The notes: generated from the letters alone by a model not told the origin. Shown: positions 24,633 to 32,326, numbered from the stretch's first letter. The stretch: 43,939 bases of DNA from Mycobacterium arosiense ATCC BAA-1401 = DSM 45069 (GCF_002086125.1 NZ_MVHG01000036.1:1-43939), one strand, 5' to 3'. Made by a program: numbers and translations.

Positions 24633-25607
24633 GTGTACACACTGCGCTTCGACATGCGCGACCCCGAATGGGCCGCGCCCCCAGCCGATCTGTACGCCGC
24701 GGCGCCCGAAATGTCCGCGTGGGCCGAGGAGCACGGCGGCCTGGCGGCCGTGCTGTGTGAGCACCACGGGTCCGAGGACGGCTACCTGCCGTCACCGTTC
24801 CTGCTGGCCTCGGCGGTAGCGGCGCGAACCCAGCGCCTGGCGCTCAGCCTCATCCTGATCCTGCCGTTCTACGAAACGGTGCGCCTCGCCGAGGACATGG
24901 CGGTCCTCGACATCATCAGCAACGGGCGGGCGTCGTACATCTTGGCCCTGGGCTACCGGCCCGAGGAGTTCGAGCACTTCGGCGTGCCGATCAAGAAGCG
25001 TGGTCGCCTCTGCGACGAGAAACTCGCGCTGCTGCGGCGACTGCTCGCCGGTGAGACCGTCGTCGAGGACGGTCGGCGCGTCACCGTGACGCCCCGCCCG
25101 CTGACTCCCGGCGGGCCGGGACTGATGTGGGGCGGCGGAACGGTCGCGGCGGCCCGTCGGGCCGGCAGGTACGGACTGGGCATGCTGGGCAACGCGAACG
25201 CGCCGGGCATGCAGGAGGCCTACGAGGAGGCCTGCCGCGAGCACGGTCACCAGCCCGGGCCGACGATGTTTCCCGACCGCAACACGCCCTCGGTGGTGTT
25301 CGTCGCCGACGACGTCGACCAGGCGTGGAAAGAGATCGGCGAGCATCTGCTGCACGACGTGCGCACCTACGCCGCGTGGAATCCCGGGGACGAGACGACG
25401 GCCGGGTTCTCGCACGTCAACACCATCGACGAGCTCCGCGAGACCGGCACGTCGCACGTGATCATCTCTGTGCCAGAAGCGATTTCGCGCGTCAAAGCCG
25501 GTCAGGTGCTCAACCTGTCACCGCTGTGCGGCGGGCTGCCGCCGGACAGCGCGTGGCCGTACCTCAAGCGGGTGGGCGAAGTGGTGCTACCGCAGGCGCT
25601 CGGCTGA
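24633..25607 (+). CDS. LLM-class flavin/F420-dependent oxidoreductase
   Basis: A 324-residue luciferase-like monooxygenase/oxidoreductase. Features are HHGSEDGYLPSPFLLASAVAAR (early substrate/flavin loop), LALSLILILPFYETVRLAEDMAVLDIISNGR and LALGYRPEEFEHFGVPIKKR (about 105-125), which are typical of bacterial-luciferase-family proteins. It starts with GTG after TAGGAG. It is convergent with the AveC-like gene, with 10 bases between the stops. This may be functionally linked to the P450/AveC group nearby, as redox tailoring enzymes, but only proximity supports that. A truncated homologous start lies just upstream. Confidence 0.9.
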   Translation: MYTLRFDMRDPEWAAPPADLYAAAPEMSAWAEEHGGLAAVLCEHHGSEDGYLPSPFLLASAVAARTQRLALSLILILPFYETVRLAEDMAVLDIISNGRASYILALGYRPEEFEHFGVPIKKRGRLCDEKLALLRRLLAGETVVEDGRRVTVTPRPLTPGGPGLMWGGGTVAAARRAGRYGLGMLGNANAPGMQEAYEEACREHGHQPGPTMFPDRNTPSVVFVADDVDQAWKEIGEHLLHDVRTYAAWNPGDETTAGFSHVNTIDELRETGTSHVIISVPEAISRVKAGQVLNLSPLCGGLPPDSAWPYLKRVGEVVLPQALG

Positions 25608-25617
25608 CGGCTACTTT

Positions 25618-26403
25618 TCACTCGGGTTGGTTCGGTACGCCCGGGTACAGCTGCTCAGTCGGCCCCGCGGTGACGTAGCCGCCCAGCTTCGTAACCAGGT
25701 GCGGCGCAAACACCGCGCCGTAGACCACGTGTGCGACGACGATGGCGGCCACGATCGACAGCACCGCGGACTGGCCCCGGGTCTTCGACCTCTTGTCCGC
25801 CCAGATATCGATGACGTTTCGCCCTTCGGCATCGGTGCGGCCGAGCAGATACGTGAACAGCATCATCTGGATGCCCATGGCCAGCGAGTCGTACAGCGGG
25901 TACTGGTGCTTGGTCCCCTCGAAGATCGCGAGGCCGGGAATCACGTAGCCGTAATAGAAGTTGCCGAGCTGGGCGCCGGTGAACGCGTTGAAAAACAATG
26001 CCCAGCAGACACCGACGACGAGGCCGACCGCGAGCAGGGTAATCGGCCTGCGCCAGTTGAACTTTGCGCTCAGCCAGCGTCCGAGGGCGGCCCCCGTCGC
26101 GGCAGGAATGATGAAGTACGAGACGTAACCGATCGGCACCGCCACCGGCAACCCGCCCCACGTCACGTTCAACGGCCACCAGGACGGCATGCGCGGCAGC
26201 GCGGGCGGGAACTGCGCGTACATCGCCCAGTCGTACGGTGACTCGATCCAGGAGAACGAGATCGCCGAGATGCCGAGTAGCAACAGAGGGTGGATGCGGC
26301 GGCGCCGGTAACTCAGGTAAATCCCAATCACCAAGAACGTGATGCTCGCGACGTAGGAAAAGTATTGGGCCCCGGCCATCGCCGGTGTCATCTGGGTGGT
26401 CAC
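25618..26403 (-). CDS. AveC-like (spirocyclase family) integral membrane protein
   Basis: A 261-residue protein with about seven hydrophobic segments (for example SYVASITFLVIGIYLSY, LLLLGISAISFSWIE, GYVSYFIIPAATGAALG, LLAVGLVVGVCWALFFNAF, VLSIVAAIVVAHVVYGAVF). Family-like stretches are SFSWIESPYDWAMYAQFPP and GYVIPGLAIFEGTKHQYPLY. It belongs to the AveC-like family; AveC of Streptomyces avermitilis is a spiroketal cyclase/dehydratase in avermectin synthesis. GTG start at 26403 overlaps the stop of the 38-residue membrane ORF, so the two are coupled. The divergent TetR and P450 genes suggest one inducible module for oxidising a lipid, terpenoid or steroid-like molecule. Confidence 0.82.
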   Translation of the reverse strand: MTTQMTPAMAGAQYFSYVASITFLVIGIYLSYRRRRIHPLLLLGISAISFSWIESPYDWAMYAQFPPALPRMPSWWPLNVTWGGLPVAVPIGYVSYFIIPAATGAALGRWLSAKFNWRRPITLLAVGLVVGVCWALFFNAFTGAQLGNFYYGYVIPGLAIFEGTKHQYPLYDSLAMGIQMMLFTYLLGRTDAEGRNVIDIWADKRSKTRGQSAVLSIVAAIVVAHVVYGAVFAPHLVTKLGGYVTAGPTEQLYPGVPNQPE

Positions 26404-26516
26404 TGGTGTCCCTCGTCGCCCGGCGCGCGCCGGGCCTCGGGATCGAATCGAATCACCAGCCCGAAGATCAGCACGATCAGCTCGAACAACGTGCCAAGCA
26501 TGATGACAGCGCCCAT
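26400..26516 (-). CDS. Small membrane protein (38 residues) coupled to AveC-like gene
   Basis: From ATG at 26516, preceded by AAAGGGTG at five bases. It encodes MGAVIMLGTLFELIVLIFGL, one transmembrane helix, and a charged cytoplasmic end (FDPEARRAPGDEGH). Its TGA overlaps the GTG of the AveC-like gene by three bases on the same strand, so translation is likely coupled. Too short for routine annotation, but the ribosome-binding site, hydrophobic pattern and overlap all support it. It may be a partner subunit of the AveC-like protein. The longer frame to 26609 overlaps the TetR promoter and is not needed. Confidence 0.75.
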   Translation of the reverse strand: MGAVIMLGTLFELIVLIFGLVIRFDPEARRAPGDEGHQ

Positions 26517-26552
26517 GGTGTCACCCTTTCGATGGTTTCCCCTTAAGGTAGT

Positions 26553-26563
26553 GGATACTATCC
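26553..26563. promoter_or_regulatory. Short palindrome in the TetR/AveC divergent promoter region
   Basis: GGATA-C-TATCC is a perfect 5+5 inverted repeat in the 77-base gap between the small membrane ORF and the tetR gene. It sits within an AT-richer stretch suitable for overlapping divergent promoters, so it may be the TetR operator, though 11 bp is short for that family. Confidence 0.4.
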
Positions 26564-26593
26564 CAAACACGGTTTCGATAGGAGTGGAGATCG

Positions 26594-27244
26594 GTGCCCC
26601 AGCGAGCAACGAAGCAGCCGATACCGGCGACGGTCACGCGCCGGCCCCGCGGCGAGCCGCGCCGACTGCTGCTCGACGCCGCCCGAGAGCTTTTCGCCCG
26701 GCAGGACTATCGCAGCACGACCACACGCGAAATCGCTCAGGCGGCCGACGTCACCGAACACCTGTTGTTCCGCAACTTCGGTTCGAAGGCCGCACTGTTC
26801 CGCGAGGCCCTCGTCGTGCCCTTCGTGAGCTTCGTCGACGAATTCGGCCAGACCTGGCAGTCGGTGGTCCCCGAGGAGACCGACGAGCGGGAGCTGACCC
26901 GGCTGTTCGTCTCGAAGCTCTACGACATGTTCGTCGAACATCAGGGTCTGCTGTTGACCCTGATGGCCGCCGAGAGTCTCAGCGACGACGAGAAGGTGGA
27001 CGCCGGTATCGCCGAGATCCGCCGGGCCGTCACGGTGCTGGGCCAAATCAGCGTCGAAGGCATGCAATTGCGGGGGTTGCGGTCCGATCATCCTGACCTG
27101 CCGGCGCATTCGACCGTGTCGATGATCGCCGGCATGGCCGCGCTGCGTTCGACCTACTTTGGAAACACCCCACCGCCGCGGGAGGTGATCGTTGAGGAAC
27201 TCGTCCAAGCACTCTTGCATGGCTTCTTGCACCGCAACGACTGA
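26594..27244 (+). CDS. TetR-family transcriptional regulator
   Basis: A 216-residue TetR protein. The N-terminal HTH is at about 24-70: RRLLLDAARELFARQDYRST, TTREIAQAADVTEHLLFRNF, GSKAALFREAL. The C-terminal ligand domain (about 75-216) is all-helical and includes LFVSKLYDMFVEHQGLLLTL. GTG start at 26594 after GGAG. The P450 gene follows after 15 bases in the same direction, and the AveC operon is divergent, so the regulator probably represses both and is released by the P450 substrate. No ligand can be deduced. Confidence 0.92.
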   Translation: MPQRATKQPIPATVTRRPRGEPRRLLLDAARELFARQDYRSTTTREIAQAADVTEHLLFRNFGSKAALFREALVVPFVSFVDEFGQTWQSVVPEETDERELTRLFVSKLYDMFVEHQGLLLTLMAAESLSDDEKVDAGIAEIRRAVTVLGQISVEGMQLRGLRSDHPDLPAHSTVSMIAGMAALRSTYFGNTPPPREVIVEELVQALLHGFLHRND

Positions 27245-27259
27245 GATAGGGATCCGACG

Positions 27260-28462
27260 ATGACAAGCCCCAGCGCCGTCGAGTTGTACTACGACCCGTT
27301 CGATGTCGAGATCGACGACAACCCATACCCAGTGTGGAAGCGAATGCGCGAAGAGGCGCCGCTGTACTACAACGAGAAGTACAACTTCTATGCGCTGAGC
27401 CGCTACGACGACGTGGTGCGCGAACTGCCGAACTGGGAGACCTACCGGTCGGGGCGCGGCACCACCGCCGACATTCTGTTCGCGAACATCGAAGTGCCGC
27501 CCGGCATTCTGCTGTTCGAGGATCCGCCGCTGCACGATTTGCACCGCAAACTGCTGTCCCGGGTTTTCACGCCGCGGCGCATGCTGGCCGTCGAGGACCT
27601 GGTGCGGGGGTTCTGTGTCCGCGAGCTGGATCCGCTGGTAGGACAGGGTGGGTTCGATTTCATCGCCGACCTCGGCGCGATGATGCCGATGCGGACCATC
27701 GGATACCTTTTGGGCATTCCCGAGGCCGATCAGGAAAAGATCCGCGACCGCAGCGTCGCCAACATCGCACTGTCCAGCGACAGCGACCCCGCCGCGGTCG
27801 ACGCCAATGTGTTCGCGAATTCCATTGCCCTGTTTGCCGAGTACATCGAATGGCGAGCGGATCATCCCTCCGACGACCTGATGACCGAGTTGCTGCGGGC
27901 CGAGATCGACGAGCCGGACGGCACGCGTCGGCCCCTGTCGCGGACCGAGGTGCTGTCCTACACCGCGATGATCGCCGGTGCCGGCAATGAAACCACCGCC
28001 CGGCTAATCGGTTTCATGGGCCAATTGTTGTCCGATCACCCGGATCAACGCCGCGAACTCGTTGCGGACCCGTCGCTGATCCCCGGGGCGATCGAGGAGA
28101 CGCTGCGGTACGAGCCGCCGTCACCGGTGCAGGCCCGCTACGTGGCACGCGATGCCGAGCACTATGGGCGCGTGGTTTCCGAGGGGTCGTTCATGCTGCT
28201 GCTGAACGCGTCGGCCAACCGCGACGAGAGCCATTTCCCGGATGCGGATCGCTACGACATCCACCGCCGCGGAAGCCATCTCAGCTTCGGGCAGGGTCTG
28301 CATTTCTGCCTGGGTTCGGCGCTGGCCCGCCTCGAAGCGCGGGTGGCCTTCGAGGAAGTGCTGAAGCGTTGGCCGGACTGGGAAGTCGACTACGCGAACG
28401 CCCAGCGGGCGCACACCGCGAGCGTGCGGGGGTGGGCGCGGCTGCCCGTCGTCACACCGTAG
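27260..28462 (+). CDS. Cytochrome P450
   Basis: A 400-residue soluble bacterial class I P450 mono-oxygenase. All landmark motifs are intact: I-helix oxygen-binding AGAGNETTAR (about 240), K-helix ExxR in EETLRYEPPSPVQ (about 283), and heme-binding FGQGLHFCLGSALARLE with axial Cys350. The N-terminus (YYDPFDVEIDDNPYPVWKRM) is as in mycobacterial P450s for hydrophobic substrates. It is in one operon with tetR. No ferredoxin gene is adjacent; the fdxC at 39.6 kb is a possible but unproven donor. The CYP family number cannot be assigned by eye. Substrate is likely a lipid or terpenoid-like molecule, judging only from the AveC-like neighbour. Confidence 0.95.
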   Translation: MTSPSAVELYYDPFDVEIDDNPYPVWKRMREEAPLYYNEKYNFYALSRYDDVVRELPNWETYRSGRGTTADILFANIEVPPGILLFEDPPLHDLHRKLLSRVFTPRRMLAVEDLVRGFCVRELDPLVGQGGFDFIADLGAMMPMRTIGYLLGIPEADQEKIRDRSVANIALSSDSDPAAVDANVFANSIALFAEYIEWRADHPSDDLMTELLRAEIDEPDGTRRPLSRTEVLSYTAMIAGAGNETTARLIGFMGQLLSDHPDQRRELVADPSLIPGAIEETLRYEPPSPVQARYVARDAEHYGRVVSEGSFMLLLNASANRDESHFPDADRYDIHRRGSHLSFGQGLHFCLGSALARLEARVAFEEVLKRWPDWEVDYANAQRAHTASVRGWARLPVVTP

Positions 28463-28476
28463 GTCGGCGCACTTCC

Positions 28477-28537
28477 GCCGAGCGTGAAGTTAGTTTGACG
28501 CTCGACGCCGAATGTGAAGTTACTTTGACGCTCGACG
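28477..28537. repeat. Two 24-bp direct repeats, the first within a hairpin
   Basis: GTGAAGTTAGTTTGACGCTC (28484-) recurs 30 bases later (28514-28537 versus 28484-28507) with one difference over 24 bases. The first copy is also framed by CGAGCGT (28480-28486) and ACGCTCG (28498-28504), a seven-base inverted repeat with a 12-base loop. It lies between the convergent P450 and hydrolase genes, where it may end transcription. Similar GAGTGTGAAG-type elements lie at 35.4-35.5 kb. Confidence 0.7.
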
Positions 28538-28549
28538 AGGGATGCGCGG

Positions 28550-29539
28550 CTAAACGCCGCTTTGGTCCACCAACACCGCGCCGTCGGGCTGATTCCCCAA
28601 GGTCTGCAACGGAATACCGTCGCCCCGCGCGGTGAGGCGCACGATCTGGGCCAGTTGCCCCGGGGCGTCGCACTGCAGATAGTGGTCGGCGCCGGGAATC
28701 ACCCAGTAGCGGTTGCGGCCCGGCTTGTTCCTCAGATACGTCTGCCACACATGATTGGGCACCCGCAGCGGTGCGACGCTGTCGTGGACTCCCCACACCA
28801 CCGTCGTGTTGACATCGCTGGTGGAAAGCGCTTCCAGCCAACGGATTTCGTCGGCCGCGCGCTCGTGCAGGTATTGAATGGTGTCGGGCAGCACCCGGAC
28901 TCCGTCATTGTGCGCAAAGCATTTCGCCAGGGCGGCGATCTCCGGGTCTTTTAGTGTGCGTCGCGGCATGAACGTGCTCGCGCCTATGCCGGCCGCCAGC
29001 ATCTCGGGCGTCGTCACCGCCGCGGTGGCGCGCGCGGTCGCGGGGTCGAGCAGCGCGGTCTGGAATGCGGTGAGGTTGGACAGCGGTAGGTAGATGTTGG
29101 CGTTGGTCAGGATCAGGTCGACGGGTGCGGCCGGCGGATCCTGGGCGGCCAAGATGCCCGCCGCGATCATGCCGACGCTGCTGCCGCGGTCATGGGTGAG
29201 CATGCGGTATTCGGTGAGTCCCCACACCTGCCTGATCGCATGGACGAGCAGGCGCGCGTCGTCGTACAGCGAGTACACGTAGGGCTCGGGTGGTTTGTCC
29301 GAGAGTCCGTAGCCGGGAAAGTCCAGCAGGTAGATGTCGAACTCCGCGTTCAGTTCACCCGCCAACGCGAAAAAGTCGATGCTGCTGGTCGGAAAGCCGT
29401 GCACCAACACCAATGCGGGCGCGCCGGGAGTACCGCAGCGGAGGGTGAACACCGCGACCTCTGCACCGTCGTTGGCCGCGGTCGTCGAGCGCCATCGCAG
29501 CTCGGCGCCGCTGCCTCGCCACTGCGCGAAGATGTCCAA
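28550..29539 (-). CDS. Alpha/beta hydrolase (epoxide hydrolase/haloalkane dehalogenase-like)
   Basis: A 329-residue alpha/beta hydrolase. The oxyanion motif is LVLVHGFPTSSIDF (about 44-57), FPGYGLSDKPP follows, and the nucleophile elbow is LTHDRGSSVGM with Asp117 rather than Ser, which fits epoxide hydrolases and dehalogenases. The acid residue region is VVWGVHDSVAPL and the catalytic His is in IPGADHYLQCDAP. The start is a TTG at 29539, chosen because conserved sequence begins there (DIFAQWRGSG); the frame is open further upstream without a better start, so the N-terminus is uncertain. It is convergent with the P450 gene. It could hydrolyse an epoxide formed by the P450, but that is inference. 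Confidence 0.85.
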   Translation of the reverse strand: MDIFAQWRGSGAELRWRSTTAANDGAEVAVFTLRCGTPGAPALVLVHGFPTSSIDFFALAGELNAEFDIYLLDFPGYGLSDKPPEPYVYSLYDDARLLVHAIRQVWGLTEYRMLTHDRGSSVGMIAAGILAAQDPPAAPVDLILTNANIYLPLSNLTAFQTALLDPATARATAAVTTPEMLAAGIGASTFMPRRTLKDPEIAALAKCFAHNDGVRVLPDTIQYLHERAADEIRWLEALSTSDVNTTVVWGVHDSVAPLRVPNHVWQTYLRNKPGRNRYWVIPGADHYLQCDAPGQLAQIVRLTARGDGIPLQTLGNQPDGAVLVDQSGV

Positions 29540-29582
29540 GTTGTCAGCATCGCAGAGGCGGTGACGGCAGACAACTACCTGC

Positions 29583-30125
29583 CTACGGACACGTCACGTG
29601 AATGCCGAACGTGACGTCCCGCAAACTACTGTGGCCGGGCGTGGTCGCCTGGCCCGTCCCGGTCACCGTATAACTCTTGCCGTCCTTGGTCGCTTGGACC
29701 TGAGTCGGCGATTTGGTTCCCTGATAAGGCAATTGGTACTGCCCGTTGGCCAGCTTGAGCGAAATGGCAAAGCCGTCGACGTTGGGCGGTTGCTCGTCGG
29801 AGACGGCCAGCGACACCGACGCGGCATCGTCGTGCACGCTGATCCGGGTGGTGAGGTCGCCCGATTCCGGGGGAGACGCATTCGGTTGGGCCGCCGATCG
29901 CGTGCAGTCCACGGCGGCGATCATCGTGTGCTTGTTTCCGTCGATCATGACGGTGGTACTCGCCAGGGCCGGGCCCGAGCTCGGGGCGGCGGCCTGGTGC
30001 TTGGACGAACACGCCGGCAGCCCGGCTCCCAACGCTACCAGGCCGGCTCCCAACGCCACCAGGCCGAGCGCGGAAGCCGCGTGCGCTAACCACCGCCGGC
30101 CGCGGTGATTGCCGGATTTGGTCAT
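29583..30125 (-). CDS. LpqH-family lipoprotein (19-kDa antigen type)
   Basis: A 180-residue lipoprotein from ATG at 30125, preceded by AAGGGGGG. The signal peptide contains a tandem duplication, LVALGAG twice, before the lipobox LPAC (Cys38). The mature part matches the 19-kDa lipoprotein LpqH/LpqH-like family: TTVMIDGNKHTMIAAVDCTR, ISVHDDAASVSLAVSDEQPP, VDGFAISLKLANGQYQLPYQ, SYTVTGTGQATTPG and a C-terminal VTCP, giving two Cys for one disulfide. LpqH is a surface TLR2 ligand in M. tuberculosis (Rv3763). Several paralogues exist in mycobacteria, so the symbol is left empty. It is divergent from arsR. Confidence 0.87.
   Translation of the reverse strand: MTKSGNHRGRRWLAHAASALGLVALGAGLVALGAGLPACSSKHQAAAPSSGPALASTTVMIDGNKHTMIAAVDCTRSAAQPNASPPESGDLTTRISVHDDAASVSLAVSDEQPPNVDGFAISLKLANGQYQLPYQGTKSPTQVQATKDGKSYTVTGTGQATTPGHSSLRDVTFGIHVTCP
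30022..30063 (-). repeat. 21-bp tandem repeat inside the lipoprotein signal peptide
   Basis: CCGGCTCCCAACGCTACCAG (30022-30042) is followed directly by the same 21 bases with one change (30043-30063). Each unit encodes seven residues (LVALGAG) in the hydrophobic core of the LpqH-type signal peptide. Unit gain or loss would keep the frame and change only core length. Confidence 0.85.
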
Positions 30126-30237
30126 GGCACCCCCCTTGGCTAGGTCGTCACGAGGACTATAGGTCTCGGTAGTTTCCCCTGCCTGACTAAAGCCGGAGCA
30201 CGGGAAAAATTCCACCCTGGCGCGCTGATTCGGTATG

Positions 30238-30253
30238 TGCTTATATAGATGCA
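30238..30253. promoter_or_regulatory. ArsR-type operator/promoter candidate
   Basis: TGCTTATATAGATGCA pairs as an imperfect palindrome (12 of 16 positions) and ends on the A of the arsR ATG. It includes the TTATATAGAT -10-like run. Such AT-rich dyads overlapping the start are typical of self-regulated arsR genes and would give a near-leaderless mRNA. Confidence 0.5.
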
Positions 30254-30612
30254 TGTCGAATCAGTCGCCCACGGAATGTTGCCCGGCCCTAGGGACGGCC
30301 GCGTTGGCCGAGCCGCAAGCCGCTGAGCTGGCGGCGATGTTCAAGGCGCTCAGCGATCCGGTGCGGCTGCGATTGTTGAGCCTGATCGCCAGCCATCCCG
30401 GCGGCCAGGCCTGCGTCTGCGAGATCTCCCAGACTTTCGACGTGTCACAGCCGACGATCTCCCACCATTTGAAGACGTTGCGGTCGGCGGGACTGTTGGA
30501 CTGCGAACGGCGTGGCACATGGGTGTACTACTGGGTGGTTCCCCATGCCTTGCAACAACTTTCGTCGGTGCTGAGTGTCGACGCGCGCCTGGCTGCGGAA
30601 TGCGGGTCATGA
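30253..30612 (+). CDS. arsR: ArsR-family metalloregulator
   Basis: A 119-residue winged-helix repressor. The start is the ATG at 30253; an ATG six codons earlier is inside the probable promoter. The N-terminus has a Cys pair (TECCP, Cys9-Cys10). The HTH spans about 28-80: AMFKALSDPVRLRLLSLIAS, CVCEISQTFDVSQPTISHHL, LKTLRSAGLLDCERRG. The CxC of ACVCEI is the classic alpha-3 metal site that senses As(III)/Sb(III). The stop overlaps the acr3 start (ATGA), so arsR, acr3 and cadI form one operon. From memory M. tuberculosis has the same gene set at Rv2640c-Rv2643. Regulation is by its own repressor. Confidence 0.93.
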   Translation: MSNQSPTECCPALGTAALAEPQAAELAAMFKALSDPVRLRLLSLIASHPGGQACVCEISQTFDVSQPTISHHLKTLRSAGLLDCERRGTWVYYWVVPHALQQLSSVLSVDARLAAECGS

Positions 30613-31703
30613 GCCAGGCCTGGACAGAGTCGGCGGTGGGCCCCCGGCTTTCGACGCTGGAGAGGTTCTTGCCGGGATGGATCGCGAGCGCCATGGTGGC
30701 GGGCCTGCTGCTCGGCCGCTCGGTGCCGGGCCTTGGGCGGGCGGTGAGCGCCGTTGAGGTCGGCGGCATCTCGTTGCCGATCGCGATCGGCCTGCTGGTG
30801 ATGATGTACCCGGTGCTGGCCAAGGTGCGCTACGACCAGCTCGGCGGCGTCACCGGTGACCGCAGGCTGATGGTGGCGTCGGTGGTGCTGAACTGGTTGA
30901 TCGGGCCCGCGGTGATGTTCGCCCTGGCGTGGCTGATGCTGCCGGATCTGCCGGAATACCGCACCGGGCTGATCATCGTGGGTTTGGCGCGCTGCATCGC
31001 CATGGTCATCATCTGGAATGACCTCGCGTGCGGGGAGCGCGAGGCCGCCGCGGTTCTGGTTGCGCTGAATTCGATCTTCCAGGTTGTCATGTTCGCCGCT
31101 CTGGGCTGGTTCTACCTGTCGGTGCTGCCCGGGTGGCTGGGGCTGAGCACCACCGGCATCGACGTATCCGCTTGGCGGATCGCGAAATCAGTGCTCATCT
31201 TCTTGGGCATCCCGCTGCTCTCCGGATACTTGTCGCGGCGCCTCGGTGAGCGCGCCAGGGGCCGCGGCTGGTATGAGGGTCGCTTCCTGCCCCGCATCGG
31301 CCCGTGGGCGCTGTACGGTTTGCTCTTTACCATCGTCATCCTTTTCGCGCTGCAAGGTCGCCAGATCACCTCCCGGCCATGGGATGTGGCTCGTATCGCC
31401 CTGCCGTTACTGGTGTATTTCGCGGTCATGTGGGCCGGTGGATACGGGTTGGGAATCCTCCTGCGACTCGGATACGCCCGCACCACCACCCTGGCATTCA
31501 CCGCTGCCGGCAACAACTTTGAACTCGCGATCGCGGTGGCCATCGCCACCTACGGCACAGCGTCCGGCCAGGCCCTGGCCGGTGTGGTCGGACCGCTTAT
31601 CGAAGTCCCGATCCTGGTCGCGTTGGTCTACGTATCGCTGGCCCTGCGGCCACGGCTCTTTGGAACGATGACGGTCGAAATGCCCACGGGGAAAGGAAGG
31701 TAA
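30609..31703 (+). CDS. acr3: Arsenite efflux permease Acr3
   Basis: A 364-residue ten-helix membrane transporter exporting As(III). The start is ATG at 30609, overlapping the arsR stop; the frame is open upstream only as antisense-like sequence. Typical Acr3 stretches are LPIAIGLLVMMYPVLAKVRY, IVGLARCIAMVIIWNDLACG (with the conserved Cys needed for arsenite transport), ALNSIFQVVMFAALGWFYL, and AFTAAGNNFELAIAVAIATYG. Both TM4 Cys and TM9 Glu of the family are present (GNNFELAIA). Length is normal. It ends one base before the cadI start. Confidence 0.95.
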   Translation: MSQAWTESAVGPRLSTLERFLPGWIASAMVAGLLLGRSVPGLGRAVSAVEVGGISLPIAIGLLVMMYPVLAKVRYDQLGGVTGDRRLMVASVVLNWLIGPAVMFALAWLMLPDLPEYRTGLIIVGLARCIAMVIIWNDLACGEREAAAVLVALNSIFQVVMFAALGWFYLSVLPGWLGLSTTGIDVSAWRIAKSVLIFLGIPLLSGYLSRRLGERARGRGWYEGRFLPRIGPWALYGLLFTIVILFALQGRQITSRPWDVARIALPLLVYFAVMWAGGYGLGILLRLGYARTTTLAFTAAGNNFELAIAVAIATYGTASGQALAGVVGPLIEVPILVALVYVSLALRPRLFGTMTVEMPTGKGR

Positions 31704-31704
31704 C

Positions 31705-32118
31705 ATGTCCCGTGTTCAACTCGCCCTCAACGTCGACAATCTCGACGAGGCAATCGCGTTCTATACCAGACTTTTCGACGTTGAGCCCGCCAAGGTCAAA
31801 CCCGGCTACGCCAACTTCGCCGTCGACGAGCCGCCGCTGAAATTGGTGTTGCTGGAAAACCCCGGCCACGGCGGCAGCCTCAACCACCTCGGCGTCGAGG
31901 TCACCTCCAGTGACGCCGTGCACACCCAGAGCAGGCGACTCGCCCTGGCCGGCCTGCTGACCGACGAAGAAATCGACACCACGTGTTGCTTCGCAACTCA
32001 AGACAAAGTGTGGGTGAGCGGTCCGGCCGGCGAACGTTGGGAGATCTATACGGTGAAGGCCGATTCCGAGACGTTCGGACCCGCCGACCAATCGGGCCAC
32101 ACCTGCTGTTCCTCATAA
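31705..32118 (+). CDS. cadI: CadI/ArsI-family VOC protein (cadmium-inducible; organoarsenical C-As lyase type)
   Basis: A 137-residue vicinal-oxygen-chelate protein closely resembling Rv2641 CadI from memory (MSRVQLALNV, KPGYANFAVDEPPLKLVLLE, TTCCFATQDKVWV). VOC metal ligands are His61 (NHLGVEV) and Glu113 (ERWEIYTV). The vicinal Cys pair Cys94-Cys95 is the arsenical-binding feature of ArsI lyases, and a second pair, Cys134-Cys135, ends the protein. ArsI needs Fe2+ and splits methylarsenite to arsenite and formaldehyde; CadI of M. tuberculosis is known as cadmium-induced. Position after acr3 fits ArsI-type detoxification. The start is one base after the acr3 stop. Confidence 0.9.
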   Translation: MSRVQLALNVDNLDEAIAFYTRLFDVEPAKVKPGYANFAVDEPPLKLVLLENPGHGGSLNHLGVEVTSSDAVHTQSRRLALAGLLTDEEIDTTCCFATQDKVWVSGPAGERWEIYTVKADSETFGPADQSGHTCCSS

Positions 32119-32326
32119 CCGGTGGCGGCCTTAGGGCCAGGCGTCCCAGCTGCATGCTGCGCAGCGGCCCGGCGAACACGGGCCGCACCGCCGTTGAACG
32201 CCAACGCTCTTCGACGATCGGGGCCAACGCATCCGTGCCTCCGGCGGGTGGTGCGTTGCAACCAGTTGTGCCACTGCTCGATGTCGATGGCCCCGGGGAT
32301 GATGCAATTGCACGCGCCAACGTCTT
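32119..32326 (-). other. Intergenic stretch with a possible degraded coding remnant
   Basis: 208 bases between the convergent cadI and TauE/SafE genes. On the minus strand one frame reads IIPGAIDIEQWHNWLQR and another then reads TDALAPIVEERWRSTAVRPV, both more protein-like than chance would suggest, but stops and a frame change separate them. I cannot assign a family. No start signal or complete gene is present. Confidence 0.3.
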
